The position numbers were made by a program, and so were the translations under genes. Positions 33,478-42,570 of a stretch of 64,000 nt of DNA are shown piece after piece (the stretch's first letter is position 1; each line of letters starts with the position of its first letter). The DNA comes from JBOGWA01 sp050693155 (lineage in GTDB: Bacteria; Actinomycetota; UBA4738; CALAEC01). Where the stretch lies: assembly GCA_050693155.1 (NCBI GenBank), contig JBOGWA010000146.1, forward strand, positions 1 to 64,000, in the 5' to 3' direction. Below the pieces are notes generated by a model. It did no database searches. It was given only the letters and a program-made list of their open reading frames with translations, and was not told the DNA's origin.

Positions 33478-34870
33478 TCGTCTCCTCACCCACCATGGTG
33501 ATATCACCGGCCCCAAGCGTGAGTACGAGGTCGCCCGCTCGAACAGATCCGGCCAGGAAGCGGGCGACGTCAATCCGGTGCGGGAGATACACGACCCGTC
33601 GCCCCGGGACCAGCTCGACGAGGGCGTCGACAACCAACTTCCCGCTTACGCCTGGGATCGGCGCCTCGCCGGCCGGGTAGACGTCCGTGACCACGACAAC
33701 ATCCGCGGCAGCCAGACTCTCGCCCAGCCCGCGCCAAAGGGCCGCGGTCCGCGAATAGCGGTGCGGCTGAAAAACCGCCCACACTCGACGGTCCCCATCC
33801 GAACGGGCGGCAGCGAGGGTCGCCGCGATCTCGGTTGGGTGATGGGCGTAGTCGTCGACGAACTCCGCGCCCCGTGCCGTGCCCCGCTCTTCGAACCGGC
33901 GGTGCACGCCGGCAAATTGCTCGAGGATGCGCGCGGCCTCGTTCGGCGGGACGCCCGCCTCGCGAGCAGCAATGATCGCCGCTACCGCGTTGTGGAGGTA
34001 ATGGCGTCCCGGAAGGCGGATTGAGAGATCGAGTTGCTTGCCCAATCCGTCGACCCGGCACCGCCCGCCGGCGCGAGCAACGTCAATCCCGCTGATGCGC
34101 ACATCACATTCGTCCGTCTCCCCGTAGGTGACGGCTCGAACTCCGCTTCGTGCGAGCACTCGACGGGCCCCATCGTCGTCGCCTGAGGCCACGGCGAGCT
34201 CAGCCCGCGTGCAGAACTCGACGAATGCGTCCTCGACCTCCTCCCGGTTCGCATAGAAGTCGTGATGCTCTTCCTCAACGTTCGTCACGACGGCGATCTC
34301 CGGTGAGAGCAGGAGAAACGACCCATCCGATTCGTCTGCTTCGGCGACGAAGTATTCACCCGCGCCCGATCGCGCGTTGCTGCCACTCTCGTTCAGATCG
34401 CCACCGATCACGTAGGTCGGGTCGGCGCCGGCTCGCTCGAGCACAACGGCAAGCATCGACGTCGTCGTCGTCTTCCCGTGGGTCCCGGCAATCGCGATCC
34501 CTCGGTGCTCCTGCATGAGCGCGGCGAGCACCTGCGCGCGGGAGAGGATGGGGATGCGACGTGCCTGCGCGGCTCGAACCTCAACGTTTCGTGCCGGAAT
34601 CGCCGTCGACACGACCACGGCGTCCGGCTCGCCCACGTAATCGGCCCGGTGACCGATTCGGATTTGCGCGCCGGCGGCGCGAAGCGCGGCCAGACCGGCC
34701 GCCTCTTTCAAATCGCTCCCGCTGACCACGACGCCGCGGGCGAGCAGCAGGCGGGCGATTCCGCTCATCCCTGCCCCCCCGATCCCGACCAGATGCGCGG
34801 AGCGGAGCGTCCGCATATCCGGGATCGCGAGAGTGCGGATGCTCTTCGGGGGATGCTTGGACGGCGACAC
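33449..34870 (-). CDS. murC: UDP-N-acetylmuramate--L-alanine ligase MurC
   Basis: A 473-residue Mur ligase adding L-Ala to UDP-MurNAc. Amino-terminal Rossmann-like GIGGAGMSGIARLLLARG, ATP-binding GTHGKTTTTSM, central EADESDGSFLLL and carboxy-terminal DDYAHHPTEI are all standard. GTG start 3 bp after murG. Confidence 0.97.
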   Translation of the reverse strand: MSPSKHPPKSIRTLAIPDMRTLRSAHLVGIGGAGMSGIARLLLARGVVVSGSDLKEAAGLAALRAAGAQIRIGHRADYVGEPDAVVVSTAIPARNVEVRAAQARRIPILSRAQVLAALMQEHRGIAIAGTHGKTTTTSMLAVVLERAGADPTYVIGGDLNESGSNARSGAGEYFVAEADESDGSFLLLSPEIAVVTNVEEEHHDFYANREEVEDAFVEFCTRAELAVASGDDDGARRVLARSGVRAVTYGETDECDVRISGIDVARAGGRCRVDGLGKQLDLSIRLPGRHYLHNAVAAIIAAREAGVPPNEAARILEQFAGVHRRFEERGTARGAEFVDDYAHHPTEIAATLAAARSDGDRRVWAVFQPHRYSRTAALWRGLGESLAAADVVVVTDVYPAGEAPIPGVSGKLVVDALVELVPGRRVVYLPHRIDVARFLAGSVRAGDLVLTLGAGDITMVGEETIARLDATGR

Positions 34871-34873
34871 GGC

Positions 34874-35977
34874 TCAGCTCGGGCTGACGGATCGCACGAG
34901 GTCGGCAACCTCCGCCGCCGCGTCGGGCTTGCCGAATCGCTCGGCTGCCTCAGCCATCGCCTTCAGGCGCTCTGGGTGATCGATGAGGGCACCGATCCGA
35001 TCGGCGAGCGAGGAGGGCGTGAGCTCGTCGTCCAGGAGAACGCTCGCGGCTCCGGCCCGCTTCAGCGCGCGCGCGTTCGCTTCCTGGTGACGTGCCGTTG
35101 CATAGGGATACGGGATGAGGAGTGCGGGTATTCCACAGGCGGATACCTCCGCAACGGTCGAGGCCCCGGCTCGGGCCACGACGAGATCCGCGACCGAGTA
35201 CACAAGTTCCATCCGCTCGACGAAAGGCAACGTCCGCAAGAGGAGCCCATCGGTGGTCAATGGCCGGGCGAACGCACGGGCGTGAGCGGGACCGGTGATG
35301 ACGAGGAATTGAAGGTCTTGGCGCGATGCGAGAAGCCGCGACGCGCCTGCGGCATCTCGGTCCAGGTGGAGCGCGCCCTGACTGCCGCCGAAGACCACGA
35401 TGGTCTGTCTCCCCGAATCGAGCTCGAAGTGCCCCATCGCTTCGTCCCGAAGCGCGGCCCGCTCATCTCGCACTCGCAGAACGGAGGCACGGATCGGCGT
35501 CCCGGTGACCGCGTTTCGGACCCGAGCCGGAAGTCGCGGTCGCGCATCCTCGAACGCGAGCGCGATGGCCTGTGCCCACCGGGCGGATAGCCGATTGGCG
35601 AGCCCCGGCACGGCGTTCTGCTCGTGTAGCACGAGCGGAACCTTCGCTCGCCAGGCCGCCAGGGAGGCGGGAACGCTCACGAAGCCGCCCATCCCGACAA
35701 CAACGTCAACCTCGCGTACGAGCGGCCGGCAGATGCTCGCCGCGCGGAGGGCGGTCAGTGGGGCGCGGACCGCGGCCAGAGAAAGGCCGCGATGAAACGG
35801 TCGAGCCGGGGCCGTGGCAAGCGGGAATCCTGCGGTCGGCACGAGCTTGGATTCCTGACCGCTCGCGGTTCCAACGAACCGGACCTTCGCCCCGAGTTGG
35901 TCGCGCAGCTCTTCGGCCAGGGCGATCCCCGGGAAAACATGCCCGGCCGTGCCACCCGCTGCAATCAGAACCCGCAC
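34874..35977 (-). CDS. murG: UDP-GlcNAc:lipid I transferase MurG
   Basis: A 367-residue membrane-associated GT28 glycosyltransferase that converts lipid I to lipid II. The first glycine loop GGTAGHVFPGIALAEEL and the second-domain VFGGSQGALHLD and RAGASTVAEVSACG (UDP-GlcNAc site) match the family. It starts 4 bp after ftsW. Confidence 0.96.
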   Translation of the reverse strand: MRVLIAAGGTAGHVFPGIALAEELRDQLGAKVRFVGTASGQESKLVPTAGFPLATAPARPFHRGLSLAAVRAPLTALRAASICRPLVREVDVVVGMGGFVSVPASLAAWRAKVPLVLHEQNAVPGLANRLSARWAQAIALAFEDARPRLPARVRNAVTGTPIRASVLRVRDERAALRDEAMGHFELDSGRQTIVVFGGSQGALHLDRDAAGASRLLASRQDLQFLVITGPAHARAFARPLTTDGLLLRTLPFVERMELVYSVADLVVARAGASTVAEVSACGIPALLIPYPYATARHQEANARALKRAGAASVLLDDELTPSSLADRIGALIDHPERLKAMAEAAERFGKPDAAAEVADLVRSVSPS

Positions 35978-35981
35978 GTCG

Positions 35982-37163
35982 CTACCTCCGCGTGGCGTTA
36001 CTCCGGCGCCCGCGTCCGATCGAGGTGAGGATTCCCATCGCGGTCATCGACACGATGAGCGATGAGCCTCCGAACGAAACGAATGGGAGCGGCACCCCGG
36101 TGATCGGCAAGAGCCCCGTGACCGCGCCCAAGTTCACGAGCGCTTGCACCGCGATCAGCCCGACGATGCCGGCGCCGAGAAGCCGGCCGAATGCATCCGG
36201 AGCGCGGGTCGCAATGCGAATCCCCGCCACGATCAACGCTCCAAAGAGCGCGAGCACCAACAGATTGCCGAAAAGCCCAAGCTCCTCCCCGATGATCGAG
36301 TAGATGAAGTCCGTGTGCGCATTCGGGACGTAGAGCCACTTCTGCCTGCTCGCCCCGAGACCGACGCCGAATGGCCCGCCCGAGGTAAGCGCAATCAGGG
36401 ACTGAATGCTCTGATAGCCGCTGCCCTGAGGGTCGGACCAGGGATTGAGGAACGAGACGAAGCGGGACCAGCGATACCCTTCCGCGAAGATCAAACCAAA
36501 GCCGAGGGCGCCGGCCCCGAGCGCACCGACGATCAGATGCTTGAGACGGGCGCCGGCGGTAAACAACAGCACGAACACCGCAATCACCAAGGTGACCGCC
36601 GTTCCCAGATCCGGCTGAAGGAGGATGAGTGCTCCAACGAGGCCGACGAGGGGCATCAATGGGAGCGCAAGGGCCCGAAGATCGTCGATCCGTCGCCACC
36701 TGGCGGCGAGCATCGCTGCCGCGAACACGATGACCGCGAGCTTCGCGAACTCCGACGGCTGGACGGTCACGGGGCCCATCTCGATCCAGCGAGCGGCTCC
36801 GCCGGCTCGCTCCCCGATCGAGGGGACGAGCACCAGCACGAGCAGCAGCAGGCTCGACAGCAGCAGAGGCGCCGCAAGGTCGCGCCACCGTGCGTACGGC
36901 ATGCGGCCGGCGACCGCGAAGCACACGATGCCGATTCCCGCGTAGAGAAGCTGTCGCCGGAAGAAGAGGAAGCTCGACCCATACTCCGTGTAGGCCGAGA
37001 TCGACGATGCCGAGAGCACCATGACGATGCCGAGAACGACCAACGCAGCGGTCGAGACGAGGATGACGGCGGATGGGGAAGCGAGGCGACCCGGACGCCG
37101 ATCTAGCAGCAGCCGCAGGCTGCCAGGGAAACGCCGACCGGCAACCGCCGCTGCGCTAGCCAC
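35982..37163 (-). CDS. ftsW: Peptidoglycan polymerase / SEDS protein FtsW
   Basis: A 393-residue SEDS-family membrane glycosyltransferase working with FtsI at the septum. About ten membrane helices; the functional motifs GPVTVQPSEFAKLA, LLQPDLGTAVTL and PNAHTDFIYSIIGEELG and GVPLPFVSFGGSSL are present. GTG 37163 is chosen: GGGAG lies 6 bases upstream and it overlaps the murD end by 8 bases. An ATG at 37190 would overlap murD further. Confidence 0.95.
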   Translation of the reverse strand: MASAAAVAGRRFPGSLRLLLDRRPGRLASPSAVILVSTAALVVLGIVMVLSASSISAYTEYGSSFLFFRRQLLYAGIGIVCFAVAGRMPYARWRDLAAPLLLSSLLLLVLVLVPSIGERAGGAARWIEMGPVTVQPSEFAKLAVIVFAAAMLAARWRRIDDLRALALPLMPLVGLVGALILLQPDLGTAVTLVIAVFVLLFTAGARLKHLIVGALGAGALGFGLIFAEGYRWSRFVSFLNPWSDPQGSGYQSIQSLIALTSGGPFGVGLGASRQKWLYVPNAHTDFIYSIIGEELGLFGNLLVLALFGALIVAGIRIATRAPDAFGRLLGAGIVGLIAVQALVNLGAVTGLLPITGVPLPFVSFGGSSLIVSMTAMGILTSIGRGRRSNATRR

Positions 37164-38532
37164 TCGTCGCTCCCGTCTTCGTCGTCGCATCGGCAAGCCG
37201 GCGCGCGGCTGCCGAGAACCGGTCCCCTCGCTCCGCGTAGTCCCGGAACATGTCGTGGCTCGAGCAGGCCGGCGCGAGCAGGACCACTCCCCGGTTGTCT
37301 GCCGCATCGAACGCGCGTGAGACGGCCTCTTCGATGGAGGACGCTCGATAAACGGGAACTCGACCTTCGAACATTCCGGCGAGATCCTCGGCCGCCTCCC
37401 CGATCGTCACGAGTGCGGTCAGTCTCGGGGTTGCCGCAATCAATGGGCTGAGGTCGAGGCTCTTCGCGCGCCCACCGGCAATCAGGACGACCTCGTCCAT
37501 TCCCTCGATCGCAGCCAAGGCAGCGTGTGGATTCGTGGCCTTGGAATCGTCGATGAAGCGAACCCCGCGGATTTCGGCAACGACCTCTCCTCGATGGGGC
37601 GGGGGGGTGAATCCCTCGAGCGCCTTGCCCACGGACTCCGGGCGGATCCCAAACGCGAGCGCCGCAGCGGCGCCCGCAGCAACATCCGCGCGAAGTGACG
37701 CGCCAGAAAATGGCGGGCGGCCGAGCGAGACGTCGGAGCCGAGACGCGCGATGAGCTCCTGACCTACGTACCCAACCTCACCGGGTCCGGGCTCTCCGAG
37801 CGTGAACCACATCCGCCGGCAGGGGGCGCCGCGCGAGAGCGCCGCCGCGTGGGGATCGTCGCGGTTGCCAACGTGCACATCGTCTGCCGCCTGACGGACG
37901 TAGATCTGTCGTTTTGCTGCGCCGTAGGCGGCCACATCACGATGCCAATCAAGATGGTCCGGCGCGAGATTCAGGAGCACGGACACCTGCGGATGGAACG
38001 ATTCGTGAAACCGCAGCTGGAATGAAGAAACCTCCACCGCGAGCGCGTCGTGATCCTCGCGAGCGGCAAGAGACACCGGGTATCCCACATTGCCGCACGC
38101 GATCGCGCCAAGTCCGTCCGCGCGCATCGTCGCAGCGACCCACTCCGTGGTTGTCGTCTTTCCGTTCGTCCCGGTGATCGCGACCACCGGGCACCGAAGC
38201 AATCGAGCCCCGATCTCGAGCTCGCTCCAGATGGGAAGACGTTGCTCGCGAGCCCAGGAAAGAATGGGAGCCTGCTCTCGGACTCCCGGGCTAGCGACGA
38301 GCAGAGATGCTCCCTCGAGGTGGTCCGGGCGGTGGCCACCGGCGCGCACGTCTGCACCGGCAGCTTCGGCCTCCGCGATGGCCTCGCCGATCTCCTCCTC
38401 CGGCTTCGCCTCGCTCACGCGAACGACCGCCCCGAGATCGGCCAGGACGCGGACGGCCGCCCGGCCGCTCGCGCCGAGCCCGACGACCACGACCCGGCGA
38501 CCCGCGACATCGAGGCCGGGCTCCTCGCTCAT
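37156..38532 (-). CDS. murD: UDP-N-acetylmuramoylalanine--D-glutamate ligase MurD
   Basis: A 458-residue Mur ligase adding D-Glu. VVVGLGASGRAAVRVLADLG, ATP loop AITGTNGKTTTTEWV, GNVGYPVSL and DSKATNPHAALAAI identify MurD. The ATG overlaps the mraY stop as ATGA. Confidence 0.97.
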   Translation of the reverse strand: MSEEPGLDVAGRRVVVVGLGASGRAAVRVLADLGAVVRVSEAKPEEEIGEAIAEAEAAGADVRAGGHRPDHLEGASLLVASPGVREQAPILSWAREQRLPIWSELEIGARLLRCPVVAITGTNGKTTTTEWVAATMRADGLGAIACGNVGYPVSLAAREDHDALAVEVSSFQLRFHESFHPQVSVLLNLAPDHLDWHRDVAAYGAAKRQIYVRQAADDVHVGNRDDPHAAALSRGAPCRRMWFTLGEPGPGEVGYVGQELIARLGSDVSLGRPPFSGASLRADVAAGAAAALAFGIRPESVGKALEGFTPPPHRGEVVAEIRGVRFIDDSKATNPHAALAAIEGMDEVVLIAGGRAKSLDLSPLIAATPRLTALVTIGEAAEDLAGMFEGRVPVYRASSIEEAVSRAFDAADNRGVVLLAPACSSHDMFRDYAERGDRFSAAARRLADATTKTGATSG

Positions 38533-39590
38533 GGGATCCCCCCGCGCGCGAGGAAGTCCGCATAGAAGAGTCCCAGCCCAAAAGCCACGACGAGCCCGGC
38601 CACGATCCAGAACCGAACGATCACGGTGAACTCAGGCCATCCGAGCACCTCGAAATGGTGATGGATCGGCGCCATTCGAAAGAGTCGCTTCCCGAACATC
38701 CGGAAGGAAACGACCTGAAGGATCACCGACGTCGTTTCGAGCACGTACAGCCCGCCCAGAACCAGAAGGAGCAATTGGGTGTGCGTGGTGATCGCCATTG
38801 CGGCGATCAGTCCCCCGAGGGCAAGTGAACCGGTGTCCCCCATGAAGATCTTCGCCGGCGCCGCGTTCCACCAGAGAAACCCCGCGAGCGCACCGAGCCC
38901 AGCCGCGGCAACGATCGCCAGGTCGAGCGAGGTGGACAGATCGATCCGGTAGCAGCCGGCCGTCGGGAGCTGCGCGCACGTATGCCGGAATTGCCAGAAC
39001 GCGATGATCACGTACGCGCCCATCACCATCGCGGCCGAACCAGAAGCCAATCCGTCCAAGCCGTCCGTCAGATTGACCGCATTCGACGTGGACGCGAGCA
39101 TCAGGAAAACCCAGAAGATGAAGATGAAGCCCAGATCCAGACCGGTCTCTCGAATGAAGGAGAGCTCCGTCGAGACGTTGGTATAGCGGGCAAGCGCGAG
39201 TGCGAACACAACCGCCACGATGGCTTGCCCGATCACCTTGCCGGTCTTGCCGAGCCCAAGCGAGTGATCCCTGCGAATCTTCAGGAAGTCGTCAAGAAAC
39301 CCGACCGCTCCGAGTCCCGCCGCGGCGCCGACGACGAGGGCGCCCGTCACCGTGGCGCCCCCGAATACGAGGCTGCTGACCCCGTAGGCAAACAGCATGC
39401 CGCCGAGAATGACGAGCCCGCCCATCGTTGGTGTGCCTCGCTTCTCCTGATGTGGCGGGCTGGGACTGTGCGGTTCGGGCTCCCGAACGCGCTGCCCCCA
39501 GCCGAGGAACCGAAAGAGCCGGATCGCGATTGGGGTCCCGAGCAAGGTCGCGAGGAGCCCGACGGCCGCCGCCAACAGGATTCTGTTCAC
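38529..39590 (-). CDS. mraY: Phospho-MurNAc-pentapeptide transferase MraY
   Basis: A 353-residue ten-helix enzyme that transfers phospho-MurNAc-pentapeptide to undecaprenyl phosphate, giving lipid I. GTPTMGGLVI, NLTDGLDGLASG (catalytic aspartates) and MAPIHHHFEVLGW are diagnostic. GTG 39590 overlaps the murF stop as GTGA and begins the natural amino end. A 20-residue loop with HTCAQLPTAGCYRIDL inside is somewhat longer than usual. Confidence 0.96.
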   Translation of the reverse strand: MNRILLAAAVGLLATLLGTPIAIRLFRFLGWGQRVREPEPHSPSPPHQEKRGTPTMGGLVILGGMLFAYGVSSLVFGGATVTGALVVGAAAGLGAVGFLDDFLKIRRDHSLGLGKTGKVIGQAIVAVVFALALARYTNVSTELSFIRETGLDLGFIFIFWVFLMLASTSNAVNLTDGLDGLASGSAAMVMGAYVIIAFWQFRHTCAQLPTAGCYRIDLSTSLDLAIVAAAGLGALAGFLWWNAAPAKIFMGDTGSLALGGLIAAMAITTHTQLLLLVLGGLYVLETTSVILQVVSFRMFGKRLFRMAPIHHHFEVLGWPEFTVIVRFWIVAGLVVAFGLGLFYADFLARGGIP

Positions 39591-41005
39591 GGAGTTCCCT
39601 CCGAGCGATGGGCTCCCGTGGCGGTCCCTTGCGTTTCCTGGCCGGGGTGAAGGAGGGACGCAGCAACCCGCTCGAGACCAACGGCCCGAGAGGCTTTGAC
39701 GAGCACCACATCCCCCGGCCGGACGAGCTCGCGAACGGCCTCCTCGGCCTCGGCGACGGACGCACACATCGTCACCCGATCGGGTTCGAAGCCCTCCCGC
39801 GTCGCGCTCACCCCGATCCGACGCCCCCACGCCCCGACGACGACGAGACGATCGATCCGGAGCCGAGCCGCGAGCTCACCGATCCGCTCGTGCTCCTCCT
39901 CTGCCACAGGGCCGAGCTCGGCCATTTCTCCCAAGACGGCGATAAGGCGCCCCGGCTCCGCCATCCACCTCGTCGTCCGCAGTGCGGCCGCCATCGACGA
40001 GGGATTCGCGTTGTAGGCGTCGTTCACGACCCGGACCCCGTCCGACGTTTCTGCGATCTCCATCCGCCAGCGCGAGACTCGAGCGTTCGCCAGAGCCTCC
40101 GCACATTCCCCCGGAGGCACACCGAGCGCGATGCCGGACGCCGCCGCCGCAAGCGCGTTCTGTGCCATATGCTCGCCGGGAACACTCAGTCGAAGGTGGA
40201 ATCCATCTCCCCCGACTCGAACGCGAAACGACGCGCGACCCATCGAATCGAGCGAGAGCTCCTCGCCCCGCACCTCGGCATCCTGGACAAACCCGTAGCG
40301 CAGGATCTCCGCCTTCGTGCGTTCCGCGAACGTTCGCACGACCGCGTCGTCGGCGTTGAGCACCGCGGTTCCCTCCCGGGGGAGCGCTTCGACGAGCTCA
40401 GCCTTTGCGTCTGCGACCGCTTCGCGGCTCCCGAAGTACTCAAGATGTGAAGTACCGACGTTCGTCACTACCCCCACCGTTGGTCGGGCCACCCGAGCGA
40501 GCTCCGTGATTTGACCGGGCCCGCGACTTCCCATCTCGCAGACGATCACGTCCGTATCCTCTGGAGCCTGCAAAAGGGTCAGAGGAACGCCGACCTCCGT
40601 GTTGTACGACTCGGGGCTCGCGTGGACGCGGTGGACCGAGCCCAGGACGGAGGCCGCCAGATCTTTGGTGGAGGTCTTCCCGCTGGACCCGGTGATTCCT
40701 ACGACCGCAACGTCACGATCGGCCCGTTCCGCCCCTGCAAGCAAGAGGAGTCCATCTCGGGTGCTCTCGACGACCACCTGTGGACCGGAAGCGTTCGTTT
40801 GCCGCTCGACCAGCGCGCCGACCGCTCCGCGAGAGAGTGCATCCTCAACGTGGTCATGGCCGTCCGTTCGCTCACCCGAGAGCGCGACGAAGAGGTCACC
40901 GGCAGTGACCCGACGACTGTCCACGGTCACGCCGGTGATCACGGTGTCCCGCCCTTCCAGCCTGCCCGCGCAGGCAGCGGCGATCCAGGTGAGAGGACGC
41001 TTCAC
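39587..41005 (-). CDS. murF: UDP-MurNAc-tripeptide--D-Ala-D-Ala ligase MurF
   Basis: A 472-residue Mur ligase that adds D-Ala-D-Ala. ATP loop VGITGSSGKTSTKDL, SYNTEVGVPLTLL, EMGSRGPGQI and NDAYNANPSSM are MurF signatures. It overlaps murE by 4 bases (41002-41005). Confidence 0.97.
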   Translation of the reverse strand: MKRPLTWIAAACAGRLEGRDTVITGVTVDSRRVTAGDLFVALSGERTDGHDHVEDALSRGAVGALVERQTNASGPQVVVESTRDGLLLLAGAERADRDVAVVGITGSSGKTSTKDLAASVLGSVHRVHASPESYNTEVGVPLTLLQAPEDTDVIVCEMGSRGPGQITELARVARPTVGVVTNVGTSHLEYFGSREAVADAKAELVEALPREGTAVLNADDAVVRTFAERTKAEILRYGFVQDAEVRGEELSLDSMGRASFRVRVGGDGFHLRLSVPGEHMAQNALAAAASGIALGVPPGECAEALANARVSRWRMEIAETSDGVRVVNDAYNANPSSMAAALRTTRWMAEPGRLIAVLGEMAELGPVAEEEHERIGELAARLRIDRLVVVGAWGRRIGVSATREGFEPDRVTMCASVAEAEEAVRELVRPGDVVLVKASRAVGLERVAASLLHPGQETQGTATGAHRSEGTP

Positions 41006-42570
41006 GGCTCCGTCTCCTCGCGGGAGGCGCTTCCGGACGACGCACGACGGGAGAGCTCCTCTCTCGCGACTACGCGATCGTCGAACGGCACGGTTCGATC
41101 CGCGAACTCCTGTCCCGTCTCGTGTCCCTTGCCGGCGATCACGACGACGTCCCCGGGACGCGCCTCAGCGATGGCGGACCGGATCGCTGTTCGCCGATCT
41201 GGGAGTATCTCGTAGGCGCCGCCTCCGGCTCCTGCACCGGTTTCGATCTCACTGATTATCGCGGCCGGATCTTCGGATCGAGGGTTGTCGCTCGTGATGA
41301 AGGTGAGGTCCGCGAGCCGAGTTGCCGACTCCCCCATTCGGGGCCGTTTCGCCCGGTCACGATCCCCTCCACAGCCGAAGACCGCGATCACACGGCCGCC
41401 GGCAAGCGTTCGCGTTGCGTGAAGCACGTTCTCGAGGCTATCCGGCGTGTGCGCGTAGTCGACGAGCACCTCGAAGGGCTGTCCCGCATCGATCGGTTCC
41501 ATCCGTCCGGGAACTCCCCCGACTGCCTCGATGCCACGCAAGATGGCGTCGTCGCTGATGCCGACCTGCCTGGCAGCGGTCAAGGCAGCGAGGCAGTTGT
41601 AGACATTGAACGCTCCACGAAGCGGAGACCGGATCTCGAGGCCGTCGACACGAAACTGGATCCCTTCGGTCGATAACCGGATCTCGCGCCCGACGATGTC
41701 GGCCCCAGCCTCAGTCCCATACGTGAGGGTTGGCACGCCGGTCTCTAGCAGGCGCAGCCCGTGCGGAGAATCGCGATTGACTACCGCAGCGCCGGTCATC
41801 TCCGGGGTGAACAACCGGGCCTTGGCATCGAAGTACGCATCCAGGGATCCGTGGTAGTCCAGGTGATCCTGCGAGAGGTTCGTGAAGACGGCACAATCGA
41901 ACAGAATTCCCCCGACGCGATGCTGATCGAGCCCATGGGAGGAAACTTCCATCGCGACACCTCGGACCCCGCGTTCGCTCATCTCGATGAGAAGGCGGTG
42001 CAGATCGGGAGCCTCGGGCGTGGTCCGTGCCTGAGGACGGGGGCGACCGGCGACCCGAACCCCGGTCGTCCCGATCACCCCGGACGTGAGACCCGCCTTC
42101 TCGAAGACGCCCTCCATCAGGTAGGTCGTCGTCGTCTTCCCGTTCGTTCCCGTGACCCCGATCAGCGTCAGGGTGTCCGCAGGTCGCTGGAAAAAGGCGG
42201 CAGCCATCGGGCCCATAGCCGCCCGAACTGACGGCACGCGGACCTGCGCAACCGAGTCCGGCAGCTCGAGCCATCGCTCAACGACGACCACCGACGCGCC
42301 ACGGCCCACGGCGTCGGGCGCGAAATCGTGCCCGTCGGCGGTGGCTCCGCGGACACAGAAGAACAGCGATGCGGGACTCGCTTCGTCCGATCGATAGCCG
42401 AGATCGGCAACGACGGCAGCCTGGTCGCCGCGGACCTCAGCAGCCGGAATCGGCGCCAGCAACTCGGAGAGTGGACGGGGGACAGGAGACAACAGCGGAT
42501 CGTCTCGATTCGTGAAAACGGCCCGAGTCCCCTCGGGCCACCGAGATTCTAGCATCGACCCCGTTGGCAT
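41002..42570 (-). CDS. murE: UDP-MurNAc-tripeptide synthetase MurE, meso-DAP type
   Basis: A 522-residue Mur ligase. ATP loop GVTGTNGKTTTTYL, TTPEAPDLHRLL and HETGQE are present. The motif SDNPRSEDP contains DNPR, which selects meso-diaminopimelate, so the wall should be of the m-DAP type. ATG 42570 overlaps the ftsI stop by one base (TGATG); a second ATG at 42555 is possible. The long frame further upstream is a shadow of ftsI. Confidence 0.96.
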   Translation of the reverse strand: MPTGSMLESRWPEGTRAVFTNRDDPLLSPVPRPLSELLAPIPAAEVRGDQAAVVADLGYRSDEASPASLFFCVRGATADGHDFAPDAVGRGASVVVVERWLELPDSVAQVRVPSVRAAMGPMAAAFFQRPADTLTLIGVTGTNGKTTTTYLMEGVFEKAGLTSGVIGTTGVRVAGRPRPQARTTPEAPDLHRLLIEMSERGVRGVAMEVSSHGLDQHRVGGILFDCAVFTNLSQDHLDYHGSLDAYFDAKARLFTPEMTGAAVVNRDSPHGLRLLETGVPTLTYGTEAGADIVGREIRLSTEGIQFRVDGLEIRSPLRGAFNVYNCLAALTAARQVGISDDAILRGIEAVGGVPGRMEPIDAGQPFEVLVDYAHTPDSLENVLHATRTLAGGRVIAVFGCGGDRDRAKRPRMGESATRLADLTFITSDNPRSEDPAAIISEIETGAGAGGGAYEILPDRRTAIRSAIAEARPGDVVVIAGKGHETGQEFADRTVPFDDRVVAREELSRRASSGSASREETEP